Assembly (NCBI RefSeq): GCF_014066305.1
Contig: NW_023501068.1
Span: 357,501-421,500, forward strand
DNA: 64,000 nucleotides
Source of the DNA: Letharia columbiana
Lineage: Eukaryota > Ascomycota > Lecanoromycetes > Lecanorales > Parmeliaceae
Reading direction: 5' to 3'
Part shown: positions 38,879-51,355 of the stretch, in pieces
Position numbering within the stretch: the first letter of the stretch is position 1
Layout: every line of letters starts with the position of its first letter
Made by a program: the position numbers and the translations under genes
Notes under the pieces: model-generated
Database searches by the model: none
Told to the model about the DNA's origin: nothing
Seen by the model: the letters and a program-made list of their open reading frames with translations, nothing else

Positions 38879-40423
38879 AACTTACAACCCTACCCTTGGT
38901 GCCAGTGGGCATGGATGTTATGTCCTGATGGAGCACTGTCGCTGCTTTGGGAGCTAGATGTTTCTGGCGTATCCCTCTTTCACACCCTGCGCCCCATTCA
39001 ATGACCATTGCGTTCAATGAGGTTTAATAGGGCGAGTTTGGTATTTGCCGACGTACCTCTCATCATGTATACTTCTTTCTTTACCATTCATGAGCCATGT
39101 CATTATGTGAGCGAGCATGCTGCCGTCGTTTTAAGGAAAGGCTAGTCTGGATCCGCAGCCTATGAGACTGTCCTCACTGGGCTTAGCCGTCTTGGCATTG
39201 GGATGGCATGTAGCCAAATATCGCCTCCCAAGCATACAGATCGTCTCACACATTGTCATATTCATTCAGTACCCACCGTCTGCCACAATCAGCGAATACT
39301 TTTGTCCTAATGAAAGTCGAAGCTATCACTCTAATCTTCTCCCACTGAAGGTAACATGAGAGACTCGGCTTCAATAACCCAGTCGACGACTATGCATTTA
39401 TTCTGAAATCAAGTCGAGTTGATCTGCTCTTGACCGTACCTTTTCATAATTCTTTTTCTTTCCTTTTTTCTGCGGCTTTTAGGAAGTTGAAGGCGGTGAA
39501 GCAGGAGGTTTTTTCGAGACGCTTCGCTAATGCACGCTACTGCGAAGCGGACCTCCTCGATGCGCTGCCAGCCTGCCAACCCTCCCGGGTCCCTAGGGTT
39601 GGCTGGGCAGGCTGGGCAGGACTGGGCGATGGAATCAGTGATGAGCCAATGCATAAGGTTAGGTTTTTTTGGGTATTAACACGAGTAATGGAAGGTCTTG
39701 AATCAACTTGCTAATCAAGTCAAAGGTGGCAACTGGCAATGTCGTCCTCTCGTAGCTAATCAGCGAAGAAGATGGATTTTATGATTTTAGTGTGTCTGAG
39801 CATGTTTCATACATAAGGTAGTTGGCGTGCGATGGCGTCTTGCTTCATGTGCCGTAAGTTGTAACCATTCCCAGCCTCAACGACTCGGTCGACGCCGATG
39901 ATATCTATTTCCCTCGAGCGCATAAAAAGTAAAGTGGGGGAAGGAGCGGTTAGTCGAGATGGGAATTTTAGCTTGAAACAGCCTGCTGATATCTTACTAG
40001 ATCTAGATTAGCCTGAGCTTTAGCGTCCTGAAATTACCTCCTATAGTGCTAGCTTAGGACTTAGCATGGCGCTAATTCTCTGTTCCCAAGTACCTCCCTC
40101 GCCTCCCAAAAGCTTCCCTCTCCCCATCAACGAGCGCAGCATCCACATTATCATATCATCAACCTCTACCGTATTCATCTGCTTCAATTCCATCAAATAC
40201 TTCTTCATCATAATCTTTCTTTCCAACTTCTGTTAACTAATCGTTATCAGTCAATTCTACTTCCACAGCAGCCATCATTGCTCGGCTTTATTGACTTGCA
40301 TCTGCCTTTGTTTGTTACGCCGCAAGCGTCCGCTGCACTGCCCAGCCCCACAGCACAGACCAACTTGAATCCTCTCATCATCCTTCTTCATCCATAATTC
40401 TTACATCTTACACCACCGCAACA
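38879..40423. other. 1.5-kb spacer without a supported gene
   Basis: No family-like frame. 39516-39547 can form a hairpin (arms CGCTTCGC / GCGAAGCG). 39597-39625 is a short GGCTGGGCAGG direct repeat. The right end is the pyrimidine-rich leader of the next gene. Confidence 0.45.
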
Positions 40424-41113
40424 ATGTCGGCTTACTATTACGGACCTCAGCATCATCAGCCTTCGTCGTCTTCCTCACATTCCTCCTCGTCGCACAATCA
40501 CCATGGTGGTCGATCACGGAGAGCGCCACGGCTCTCAGCGTCCCAGAACTCGCATCGCCCATTTCGTGGGGTTCGGAGCATGAAGGAGCTCACCGAGAGC
40601 CCACCGACCTCGGCTTTCCGTGTCCGATTCGAGGCCGGGAGGTCTTTTGACTTGGATGACGACTTGGAGTTCTGCCCGGGACTTTTGACTGAGGACGACG
40701 TAAGTGACACATATCATTAGACTATCTGTTTGTTGTGGACAGCGTTATGTGTGGTGGATGTATGCTTATCTATGTCTCATTTACAGTTACAATCTATCCA
40801 CTCCTCCTCATCCGATGGCTCTCTCTCCAGCGGCTCGCCTCACTCATCTCCACTCCAACCCCAGATCCAGCCTCAGCAACAAGCCACTCCTAGCTTCTCT
40901 CTCTCTTCCGCTGCGTCAAACAACTCCTACAACCCCATTACTGGCTTCCAATCAAACAATAGCCAGCAGATGAAGATCCACCAACCTTCTGCCTTGCGCA
41001 CACGCAATGCCATCCCGATAGTCAACCCTAGTACGGGCATGCGGGTGCCAAGTCCACCTTCTTCGATATCGCCCGCCATGATGCAGCAGCAGACGTATGT
41101 TCGTCACTGGTAG
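40424..41113 (+). CDS. Small conserved Ser/Gln-rich fungal protein of unknown function
   Basis: Two exons (40424-40699, 40787-41113; intron 87 bp) encode 200 residues. A His/Ser-rich start (residues 1-35) leads to the conserved block FRVRFEAGRSFDLDDDLEFC (62-81) and, across the splice, PGLLTEDDLQSIHSSSSDGS. The rest is Ser/Gln/Pro-rich, with a second conserved-looking block ALRTRNAIPIVNPSTGMRVP and a short C-terminus ending in HW. I recall similar proteins across Pezizomycotina, none with a known role. No fold, membrane span or enzyme motif is visible; the protein is probably largely disordered. Confidence 0.82.
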
Positions 41114-41891
41114 CAGAGCCGCGGGATTCGGAACTCTGCGCTTCGCTTTTGACAACTGTTTGCTGCATCATTGTGTCTCATGGCGGGCGCCACACTCTTT
41201 GGTACCCACTGGCTACTACTCTTTGCTGTCGTCATCCCTTACAACTTGATACCCTTCTCGTGGACGACATTTGGATCGGCGGCCTCGACAAATACTCCTA
41301 TTTTGAGTATGGTGTTTCTCGGACCTAGCTTTAGAGAAGTGATATGTATCGAACGTTTGATTTGAGCGATTTTTCAGAGTTTCAGTCCGGCAACCTTGCT
41401 TCAGCATATGCACTACTGGTGGTTTACGATCGATAAATGGTGGGATTGCATGGCATTTGAATAAACAGCGAATCATGGCATCGGATCTGGGAGCTGGGTA
41501 TATTGGATGTTATACCATGTTTTATAGCTGCGAGATGACTGGGAAGGTTTGATTTGATCACGATGGTGTTTTTGATGTTGATGAGAAAGATATTCATGAT
41601 TGCACATACTACGTACAACATGTTCCGGTTTTGTTCTACTATTTAGCGAGCTCGTTCGAGCACTGTACTCTATCAGGAATCAATAGACGATCTCCTCTTG
41701 TTCACTATCTATTGTTACACAAATCCAAACATCTACTGCCACAGATTCCTGGCCTCGAAGACGACTGGCTACTTCATCGAGCCTTCTTCTCCTATGTTAA
41801 GCCCGTGAGATTAAGAGTCGCATACACCATCCGATGTTCTAAATTTGTGCACCATGTACTCCGTACCATGATATGCTTCAAAGGTCAAGTT
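41114..41891. other. Convergent spacer
   Basis: About 0.8 kb between two 3' ends; no supported gene. AT-rich toward 41.5-41.6 kb. Confidence 0.4.
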
Positions 41892-42927
41892 TCATTCTTC
41901 CATAAGAAACTTCAAAAAGGCCTGAGCAACCATCACGCCGTCATGCGGCTTTCCCACCCTCGCCATGGCTTCTCCATATATCTCTTCACTGAAGATCATC
42001 TGCTCGCGCCTCTTTTCCAACAGCTCCGCCACGATCTCCTCTGTGAACTCCGGGTGGCCCTGCACTGTAATTACCTTCTTCGGGACATACATGCCCTGGA
42101 CCTTACATGGCCCCGACGATCCGAGTTCCTCGACACCTGTGGGGTAGTGGTATACGAGATCTTTGTGCATTTGGAATATGCTCTGCGGGTCACTCAGCAA
42201 ATTAGTCCTGAATGGCACATTGTTTTCTTCACGTCGGAAAAACAACAACACATCCACCACTCACCAGAGCATCTTTCCCACCAAACAACTCCTTCCCCTT
42301 CTCCGTCTGAACGACCTGGCATACACTGACTTCCCATGCACCGCCCTCGCTCTTCGCGACCTTGGCTCCCAGCGCCCTCCCCACTATCTGATGCCCGTAG
42401 CACACCCCAACAACCTTCACCCGACCTTGCGCGAGCACCTCCTTCACAAACTCAACCAACCGTACAACCCACGCGTCATTGCCGAAGGCATTGAACCCTG
42501 CAGCCCGGGCGCTATTAGCCAATCAGCCACATCCCATCCCATCCCATCCCATCCCACCTCCTCCCTCCTCCTCACCCCCACCCCCAAGCCAAACAACGAA
42601 CAAAGAAAACTCCACCTACGACTCCCGGTGATCAACACGGCGTCCACGTCCCCCATCCTCGGATACCCCTTCCGCCTCACGACCGCCCACTCCCCGCCCA
42701 TGTCCTCGACTTCCCCCCCCCTCCTCCCCCTCCTCCTCCGCCGCGCCGTCGACGACGTCCCACCCCGTGATCTCCAACCGCTCCCGCGGCACGTGCGAGG
42801 CGTCGGCCGCCCGGTGCAGGAGCGAGGTGAAGACGCCGCCGTAGCTGCCGTATTTGGCCCGGGCGCGGCCGATGGGCGTGTCGGCTTCTAGGATGGCGAG
42901 GCGGAGGGGGGTCCGGGTGGGGGGCAT
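41892..42927 (-). CDS. Class I glutamine amidotransferase-like protein, one frame break
   Basis: Exons 42927-42620, 42497-42265 and 42182-41892 (introns 122 and 82 bp) give about 276 residues. It begins with LRLAILEADTPIGRARAKYG, then DAVLITGSR and the nucleophile elbow GVCYGHQIVGRALG (catalytic Cys). QGHPEFTEEIV supplies the catalytic His and Glu, so the GATase triad is complete. Stand-alone fungal proteins of this type (GMP-synthase-like, YLR126c-like) lack a synthetase domain; the ammonia acceptor is unknown. In exon 1 the frame slips between AAEEEGEEGG and EDMGGEW at the G9 run (42713-42721); one base fewer restores frame. The first intron carries a CCATC pentamer repeat. Confidence 0.85.
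42531..42560. repeat. CCATC microsatellite inside an intron
   Basis: Several perfect copies of CATCC lie within the first intron of the glutamine amidotransferase gene. Short and probably neutral, though variable in length. Confidence 0.75.
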
Positions 42928-45110
42928 GGTGGGGGTGGGTTGGGTGAGGGGGGAGGGTATGGAAATGGGAAGGGAGGCGCGGTGGGTTTCGTCTGTCTAA
43001 GTGGTTATCTGTTTTGGGCGTATCTTATCGCGCACGGTAAATCCCTTGCTTGGCGTTTCTGGACCTCACGGGCCTTGCGCTCACTTCGGTGCTTGCGATT
43101 TAGGGACTTGGATTCGGGTGTAGGGGTGCGAAGATTTCTCCGAGTGGTTTGTACGCTTACAGCTTCGGGTTGGAATCTTCTGCTCGTTGGGCTTATCTGG
43201 GATGGGATCTGATTGATTGATTGATTGATTGGTTGAGCTTGGTGTCCCGGACCTGCCAAGCTCGCTAAGCTCTTTGGAGTTAGCACTCTTGATCACTGCA
43301 GACGGCACGTCTGAGCCGAAAATACGCGCAGGTTCAACGTCGCAAAGACACAATAACGCAATGATATGTTACAGTTGCGAACAGTGAAACAGACTTGAAG
43401 ACAGGCATCGTGAGTCGAGAAGAAGCGTTTCTAGATTTACGCAAAGAGATCTGACTGCAAAAAATCTTCTACCTCTATCGTTGTGTCGAGGCTTAATCTT
43501 TAGAATATACCAATCATCTTCTTGCGTTTATCAGGATTGAAAAATATATATATACAATTTTTCTAAGATTAGGAGCTATAACTTGTGAACCATGCACTTA
43601 ACAAGATCGATTGCATATCGATCGAGGCTCTTAACCTGACATACAGGACTCCTGCTGCATGACCCCGTCAGTGCTGAGCACGGCCGGAACGTCGACGAGC
43701 AGTCGCACCAAAAGCGGAAGAAGCTGCAGCTCCGTAGGACTCAACACGAAGCCCAAGGGCGATTCCCGGATCCACAACACGCCTGTCGAGTGTGTGCGAA
43801 TGACATGTCAGTGCTACCGACATCCCCATATCTGACGGCGACTTCATGTGTCGACCATCCGCGTGCTACATACGGCCCACCTCCGACGCGCCTAGAAGGA
43901 TAGAAATCTCCTCAGTGGGACTCAGATGCTGTATGGGAACCTCGCGTGCCGGTCCTTTATGTGTTATGGACCATGGCCAGCTCGAGAGCCTCTGGCTCAG
44001 CGCTGCTCTGGGATAGACACGCCCGACCAGCGTTGTCCTACGGGGTTGCACCCGAGGCGAGTTAGGACCTTGCTAGACGCATTGCACTCGCATTGCCCTT
44101 GGGGCCTGCATTTAGGAGTACCGGTTGTCGGTCTGCACGGACCTTTGGTCGAAGATGTAGGGATGAGCCATCTTCGAATGGAAGTGGCGGGCTAACGATT
44201 CTCGTGCTCGTGCTCTGCAAGAAGTTGAGATGAGGCTCAGCCTTGATGCTGGAGTTTCGTCTGTCTCTGGGGAGCGGTCTCAAGAGGTATTCTCTGGCAC
44301 GAGTATGCCCTTTACAGATAAGGTGCGTCATTGAGACTTCTCCTAGAGCTCACAACAGTCCCAGAGATTCCCTCAAAGCAGCAATTTAGTCTACAGAAAG
44401 TATCGCCAAGCGTTTTAATCCGGTTTCTTAATCCCAGGCGACCGCTCCTGGGAGGACTATCCTAGGGCTCACATCTAGCTCAGGTTGTTTGCTTCTGGAA
44501 GGTAGGTTCTCAGAGCATTTGTTCTAGCCTAGGACAATGCGACTCCAGGGGTAGTTTACCCAGGACAGAAACCCTCCTTGGGAGACTAGTCTTGGGAGGA
44601 ATGTAGCTCCTAGGACAGGCAGAAAACATTCATCTACATTGCAACCTAGCCAAGAAAATCGAAAAACCACGGGGGTTTGAAAAGAGTAAACTTCTTTTGC
44701 TACAGAAGAGTCGTGGTCCTGCCGATGGTAAAGAGGGGAAGTATGGGTCTACTTTGTGATCAATGCAGAACCTAGGAAGAATGTCTCCTACGCCCGTAAT
44801 GCATCTCCTGGCCCAAATGCCTTCAAAACAAGCTTCGTTGTCATATCATGCATATGCACAATCGGCTGAATGCACGGTTCACAGATTTGGCAAAAGAGAT
44901 GAGTCAGTGTGAGCAATCGTAGGCCTAGTCAATATTTTCTCCCTACTCTAATGTGGGAAGCAGGACACAATTGTGAGAAACCTTCAATCAGGTGGGTGAC
45001 GAGTCCGCCTTACCCTTTTTGGAAATAAAAACATGCAAAGACAACACTGTCGCGCTCTAATCCTGACAACACCAAACCTCGGGCATACTTTTACCAAGCT
45101 ATCGATCAAG
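42928..45110. other. 2.2-kb spacer without a supported gene
   Basis: Contains a GATT microsatellite (43210-43231), an AT-rich patch with TATATATATA (43540-43565) and a stretch at 44445-44620 where TCCTGGGAGGACT-, CTTGGGAG- and CCTAGGAC-like words recur in both orientations. Open frames are short and unrecognised. Confidence 0.5.
43210..43231. repeat. GATT microsatellite
   Basis: About five uninterrupted GATT units, ending in GGTTGAG. Confidence 0.9.
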
Positions 45111-46335
45111 ATGTCGGGTTCATACCCAGCATGGGAGATGGATAGCATGGCTGGGTACCCATCATATCCTCCAGTGCCTCTTTCTGAACAATGTTGCCCG
45201 ACAGAGCACTCCCTTCCTTTGGAGTCTTACGAACCACATCCTCCGGCCCATAACGCGCACTACCCACCATATTCACCAGTGCCCCCTTTTGACCATTTTC
45301 ACCCGACAGAGTACTCACTCCTTTGAAGTCTTACAAACCATACCCTCCAATCAATGACGCGCAGTCATTCACATCGAGCAACAATGCATTTCTTTCAACC
45401 AACAACACTTGTCCACAGCCGTGTTATCCACCAATGCAAGGATACAATTATGCCCGCTCAGATCCATTCCAGCAACCGCAGCAAAGTCATAAACCAGTGT
45501 ACCTTTCGCCATCATATGACCTCACATCGAACGGATCAGCCCATTATCCACACAACACAAGCACCATCACCACTCCAACGTGGTCAGAGGCAGCAAACCC
45601 GCCAGCTCCAGCGCCAGTCGACGGACCGGAAGACCACGCGTCATCCTATCACCTCACACCAGCTACACCAACAACTTCCCCGTACCAAACCGAGCAATCA
45701 CACCAACTCATCAACGTCAGCACATCCACCGATCCCACCGTCCGCAAAGTCAATCAACCCCCCCTCCTCCAGCAGCGTCAGCGAACCCGCCATCCGACCG
45801 CTCCAGGCAATACAGAGCCCGACTCGGTGCGGTCAACGGCGTCCGAACGGCCTCGAAACAACCCGTCGGGAAAGCCACCACCGCCCAGCTCCCGGACAAC
45901 CCTTGCCCCATCTGTGGCCTCGGTCACAAACGGCCGTACCATCTCGAATCCCATTTCATCGGGTGTGCGGAAAGCCACGGCAATCCCGAAGGCTACTTCT
46001 GGAACGAGCTGCTCGTGTACAAGAGACGGGTCCGCAGTGCGAGGGAGCGGGATCAGGCCCGGAAGGGCGCGGGGCACGGCGGTGGGAAGCGCGCGGGGGT
46101 CGAGGAGGGGGACGAGACGCCGAGTGGGAGGGGAGGGGGAGGTGGCGGGAAGCGCACGGGGGTCGAGGAGGGGGACGAGACGCCGAGGGGGGAGGGAGGT
46201 GGTGGTGGTGGAAAGCGCGCTCGGGTTGCGGGAGGCGGGTTGAGATTCGGCGAGGCGCTGTCCGTCGCGCTGGGCTACGAGGATTTACTGTCGCTGGCGG
46301 AGCGGGTGCACCGTTCATGTTTTTTCGACGCGTAG
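45111..46335 (+). CDS. Pro/Ser-rich zinc-finger-like protein with internal repeats, two frame breaks
   Basis: The ATG at 45111 starts a Pro/Tyr-rich domain with two ~35-residue repeats (YPSYPPVPLSEQCCPTEHSL and YPPYSPVPPFDHFHPTEYSL). The frame shifts near 45318-45321, where repeat 2 lacks one base relative to repeat 1, and again at the C7 run 45758-45764. Reading through both gives about 408 residues. A finger-like motif CPICGLGHKRPYHLESHFIGC near 45906-45968 has Cys and His spacing of a fungal C2H2/C2HC type and is followed by GNPEGYFWNELLVYK. The C-terminal part has Gly-rich repeats with GVEEGDETP twice. DNA binding is plausible from the finger but unproven. Both breaks look like base-count errors; a pseudogene is the alternative. 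Confidence 0.65.
46075..46225 (+). repeat. In-frame G-rich tandem repeat coding GVEEGDETP units
   Basis: Two ~63-bp units: GGGGGTCGAGGAGGGGGACG begins at about 46096 and again at about 46159, each followed by a Gly-coding GGGAGG tract and an AAGCGC (Lys-Arg) codon pair. Part of the zinc-finger-like gene's C-terminus. Confidence 0.75.
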
Positions 46336-47328
46336 AGCCATCCGATCACATCCGTACCTCAGCTCAACGATCATATGACCTTCCCAAGTCTCCCAAAAGC
46401 CTTCACAGCGTCAAAGACCACCGCGGCCCGAAGACGGAGAATGCAAGGTTCGGGTGAAGCGCATCCAGGCACCCACCAGTTCGATCGCGCCGTGGCCTTT
46501 ACCTCTACAACCAACTCCCCATCACATTCCATCCGGTCTTCCAGACAACCCTTGCTCCCACCTTCCCAGTCCCGCAATCTCACGCGTCGAAACAACGTAA
46601 CACCCTCGTCGCCACCGCGTCGACCCGGATTTTGCACATCAATCAAATCAAACGCATTTCTTTTCTTCTTCTTCTTCTTCTTCTCCGCCGTAGATTTCCA
46701 CCCCACGAGGTACATCCACCCGCGGAGCCCTACCTCGGCCCCACCGAAGCGGAATCCGCGATCCGAATTTTCAGTAGACCGGTCGGAATAGTTTAGGTAT
46801 TGTTCTTCGTTGGCCGAAACCCCGCGAAACGGACCCCGTCCGCTCTTGTCACGTCGGTGATTTTTTATTACTTTTTTTTTGGCATACGAAATGAATGCTC
46901 TGCTCGGATACTGACTGTTACGCCGACAACACCCCTTTCCTGATCGGGAGTCGAAGGCAGGTCCGAGTGCTGTTGGAAGGAGCTCCCGTGGCGATAAGTG
47001 CCCGCTGGGTATTGAATTTTTTCTTCTCTGAAGAGCGGCAGGATTCAGGACGGCTGTATTACTTTGGCGAACGAGGCTGGCGAGCCATCATGATGTGCCA
47101 GGGGTGGTAGTATTGCCAGATATTATCACCCGGACGGTAGATTTGCGGCTCGGATATTTGTTTTTCGGTCGAAATATGGGCATGATGTATGTACCAAGAA
47201 CGGAATATGTCATTCAAAAAGTGGCATTCGTGACATGCCGACGGCTACTTAGTAAGAGCGATGAACCATCGAGGCGCAGAGCCCGAGAGAAATGCCTTGG
47301 GAACGCTGTGCCAGATTTCAAGAACCCC
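46336..47328. other. Spacer without a supported gene
   Basis: Contains a CTT microsatellite (about 46660-46684). Frames on both strands are short or low-complexity. The right end is the terpene synthase 3' flank. Confidence 0.45.
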
Positions 47329-48690
47329 TCATTCCATGAATGGGACGATTCTAGTACGCCTGACGTTCCAATGCTCCCTTCCGAAATACCGCTCCGTCTT
47401 GAAGCTCCAATTGAGGTTCGCGACGACCATATTCCGACAGCCTTGGATGTATACCTGGACCTGCTTATCGACATCTTCACCCCACATGGGCAGCTCGGCC
47501 AAGGCGATATACCAATCGCGGTAGCGGTCCTTCATAAGCTGATCCACACAATCGTAGGCCTCTGTTTGGGTCTTGCCCTGCCGGATGTAGATGCTAATCA
47601 GGTTGTGCTCAAAGCCGAGTCGCTATGCGGGGTCAGCTGTGTGTATGCTGCATGGTTCCAGATAGGGTGACCCAACCTTTTCCTTGTGATATGACAGGAC
47701 ATCGTTCTGTCTGTAGGATCGTCAGCATAGCGAGATGGTCCTTCGACAGGGGAAGACTCACAGTACGGTCAACTCGGTAGAAAGTCGCTGGATGGTCTGA
47801 ATGGATTTGCAGGCGATGACTTCGTCACTGATCGCGATGCCATAGCAATACTCGACCATTGCATACAAGGGGTATGCCGCTATCGTCTGGCACCTTGTCG
47901 CCAAATACCCATTCAAGTCAAAGTTGTTGGGGTCGATGCAAGCTTCAGTCTGCTGAACGAGTCCATTGCAGTAATCCGTCATCGAGCCCCTGAATCTCCG
48001 TTGCGTCTCTTTCGACGAGTCCCGCGCCAGACGAAGCCAGACGCTCCGAAACACCTCCACAAGTATGTTCTCGCTCACCACTACGCCTTCCATGCTGGTC
48101 GCCTCCATCGTGGCCAGTAGGTTATCCACCAGCTTCTTCGCTTCTTCCGGTCTATCTCTCAATTCGCCCTCGTCAAAGGGGTCGTCGAAGTCGAATGCCC
48201 AATTGAGCCAATCGCACACGTTCCGGAACTCGTCGGGCCCAGCATCTGGTACGAGGATAGCTCCAAGATAGGGAAAGTCTCCCATGATATGCACTTTGCT
48301 CTCCCTTTCGTTGAAGCCGAAGACTGCTCGGATGAAGGTGTCTGAGTCTATTTTGATTTGATCATAATGTTTGTTCATCGCTGGGGGTATGGAACAGAAA
48401 GAAACAAACATATCGGGTAAATAGACCATTTGTTGTCGCACCGTTCCATTTTCCCCATATGCCTTGTCTGCTGGAGAGGGAACATCTTCTTCGTGAGAGC
48501 TGGCATTGGCCTGGTGTGGCTCTTCTCTCGGGACGGAAGCTTTGTACTTGACGACAACCTCATGGATTAACTTTTGAGGAGTTGATCCTCCCAGACGTGA
48601 CGCTTCGGAATTGCGTAGCATTATTTCACAGGCGGGAGCTTGGTCCTTGGAATGTGATTCGTGTGCTATCATCGTCTCTGTAGAACCCAT
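47329..48690 (-). CDS. Terpene synthase (class I, sesquiterpene-synthase type)
   Basis: Three exons (48690-47762, 47710-47677, 47622-47329; introns 51 and 54 bp) encode 418 residues. The middle exon is only 34 nt but contains most of the NSE metal motif: NDVLSYHKE (residues 312-320). The Asp-rich motif is DDPFDE (169-174), and the C-terminus NLNWSFKTERYF carries the Arg-Tyr pair that closes the active site. These bind Mg2+-diphosphate and ionise farnesyl or a similar diphosphate. The catalytic fold starts near residue 90; the first ~85 residues are a Ser/Glu-rich extension, longer than usual. No P450, oxidoreductase or regulator gene lies beside it, so it looks like a solitary terpene gene. 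The product cannot be predicted. Confidence 0.92.
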
Positions 48691-51355
48691 GCTGAAGAAA
48701 GCTTTGTTGGTTGCAAGGTTTCAGATTGTCAAAAAGTTATCGATGGGATCATGGGACACCACATTCCAGAAAACCTAACCCTAAAAGTTTGCGATAAGCA
48801 GCTGTTGAAGCGCCAACATTAGTGTGATGCACACGAGATAGATACTCGTGAGATTTTGGGCGGCGCCATATCTTGGAGATTGATTCCGCCCAGGCCGGGA
48901 TAATCGCACTCTAACCAACAGTGTTCATGCGCATATGGGACGTGCAGGACCTCGACTTGGCGCTGGTGCATGGACCGAATTTATGGTGTGCACGTAGCGA
49001 GGTGGAAGGTAGCATAGCCAAGAGCCATGCCGCCCGTCGAGATGGGCCATGATTAGTCTGAAGAAAGCCTCCGAAAGGCTCTATCGATTGAGGTGTCAGT
49101 GAGCTCGTAAGCCTCCTATCTGCATTTGAATCTTACGTCTGTTGAAGTCAACTTTGCCTTCAGGAACCTCTCTCGTAGTGGCATTTGGATTTTTCTCTCC
49201 CCTTTGTGCAGAAAGTCTAGCCAGCTGAAAGATCAACTTCGGCGGTGACACGTGGTATGTTATGTTGCATGTATTAGGTGTTCTTTTGGCACCTAGCGTC
49301 CATAGCTCACAGCGCAGCGTTTCTAGAATCAAGTTCGTACATATACATGAAGCAGGGACGATCATGCGGGGGTTGCAAAGGCCTCCCCAGTCATAACTCA
49401 TAAGCTTTATGGCTAGGCCTATGATATTTAGCTATGCAGCTTGAAATAGAGTTCTGGGTACGTCATACATGTATGTACATGTAGGCTGTAGTGAGATCAT
49501 TGATCATCTTTACACAGCACGATAGCGAATCACTTCAACGGCTGATCATTCATTGGCCATTGGTCACGTTCTGGAAAAAGCTCCGTGACGGGGATGCCCG
49601 GATGCTACAACATAGTGCATCATTTATTCATCATAATTCATCGAAACTTCTGGAGATAGTCCCTCTTTCACAGGAGATAGGTTTCGCAAGGATGTTGAAG
49701 ATGAGTTTAAAGGATTGATAAGGATCAACAAGGTCCACGCTGGTTTCCTAGTTGTGCGGTAAGTCTTCCCGATCCCTTACCTTAATCGATGCCGGATGCC
49801 CGCTGTGATAGCGCCCGCAACGGTGTCTGGTAGTGTGCTGCTTACAAGTACTAGTACTCCACAGAGGCAAACCAGGTTACTCGTAGGTATTTTTCTTTAA
49901 CCATGACTGGATCGCCAGCAGGGATTAAATTTGACCGCTTTCCAGCTGCTGAACTCCGCCGTTTCGCGATGAACGTCCGACTTGGAAATTTGAGATTATT
50001 GCCCTTTGCCTAAAGGGATGCGTCAAGGGTAAATTACAAATTTACCCTGACTTAATTCCTTTTTACCCTCCTCAAAGCTTCGGTTTACGGCGGCATGAAC
50101 GTCCCTAAAGACTTGGGAAATTTGAGATTAGCCCTTTTGAGGGAACCAAACCGTTTCGCACCCGAAGTAGGTATGGTAAATTCGTCAACCCCGCATAACG
50201 ATTCATACCTTTTTTTTTATATTTAGTTATCAACCTTTCTTTTCCTCCATCATCCATCCCTTCACATCAACGAATCTCCTCTTAGCAGATGTACTTTCAA
50301 AGTTCGACCAATCTCACACACGGCACCTCAGCTCTTCACGATCGTGTCATTTTCCCTGAAGTGAAGGTGGAGTGGATTTGGCGAGGTGGGAAAAGCGGTC
50401 AAATTAAGCCAGTCATGCTATCTTCTACCTCAGTTCCGCGCCGGCGCCGCTTCGAAACACGCGCCGCCCAGCCTCAACCCGAGGCCATAAAATAGATCGC
50501 TCCCAACTGTCGGCGCTTAGAGGCACCCATCCGGTCCCGTTTATCGCAGTGCGGATACGCCTCTGTACCTTACTTGCTTACCCTTCTTGCAGTGTGGTCC
50601 GAAGACCATGCTTGTCGGACGTTGGCCAGACTTCCACGGCACGAGGCGGCGCGATGGAGGACGGTGACGACCTGACTTGGTGAAAGATTCCAGGCTTCTT
50701 CCTTTCCTTATTCTTCCTTGTTTACCCCCTACCTCTCTCTCCGGGGTTGGACTTCCTTTCTCCTTCGTCACTTATTCCTTTCTCTTTCTGCCTCCGCCGC
50801 GCTCTTTAGTGTCCGGATTTAACGACGGGCGGTGCGGCAGAGCGGGATACGTACTAGTACCCTGAAATCCGGGTGATTGCCGCATGGTTGGATGCGACGA
50901 CGAATGCGTGGGATGTGATACTGACTGGGAGTGTGTTTAGTGGAGCAGAAGCAGGGGTAGGAGCGGCACGAATCGGGACTTGGGAAGGCACATTGAAATC
51001 GTGCTTATTTGAATGCTACACTCGGTCAGGGTATCCCGCTGTTCGGTCGAGGTGCTGATGAAATATATACAAGGCACACCAGTAATCACACCATCACCTT
51101 CCCAAATGCATGGTTCCAACACTTGGGCCACCGTCTGGGCGTGATCATTTACCTCCCACTCATTCACTCATGATTACCGTTATACTCGTACACACATAAA
51201 CTGGCCTGGTATCATTCCATGCATTACCCATGACCCATTACCTCCTCGGGAATAATTTCAACGCCGCTCGCGGTGATGAAAAGTGTTGCACATGGAAGAT
51301 GGTGACGCATAGACCTGTCCTTTTGGGACAGCACACGAGAGAAGCTGTTAGATGT
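48691..51355. other. 2.7-kb region without a supported gene
   Basis: Upstream of the terpene synthase. Frames are short and unrecognised. 49.96-50.15 kb holds a direct repeat with a palindrome (separate entry). A long T run with ATATTTAG lies at 50210-50226. Confidence 0.45.
49968..50143. repeat. Imperfect direct repeat flanking a palindrome
   Basis: ATGAACGTCC..GACTTGG..AAATTTGAGATTA occurs at 49970 and again at 50095, spaced about 126 bp, the second with small insertions. Between them, 50026-50048 is a near-perfect inverted repeat (AGGGTAAATT / AAATTTACCCT). CCGTTTCGC flanks at 49959 and 50150. Looks like a remnant of a small repetitive element; no coding capacity. Confidence 0.7.

Noticed and set aside
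44445..44620. Clustered CCTGGGAGG / CCTAGGAC words as a designed regulatory array
   Set aside because: Copies are short and irregularly spaced; chance or old repeat decay is enough.
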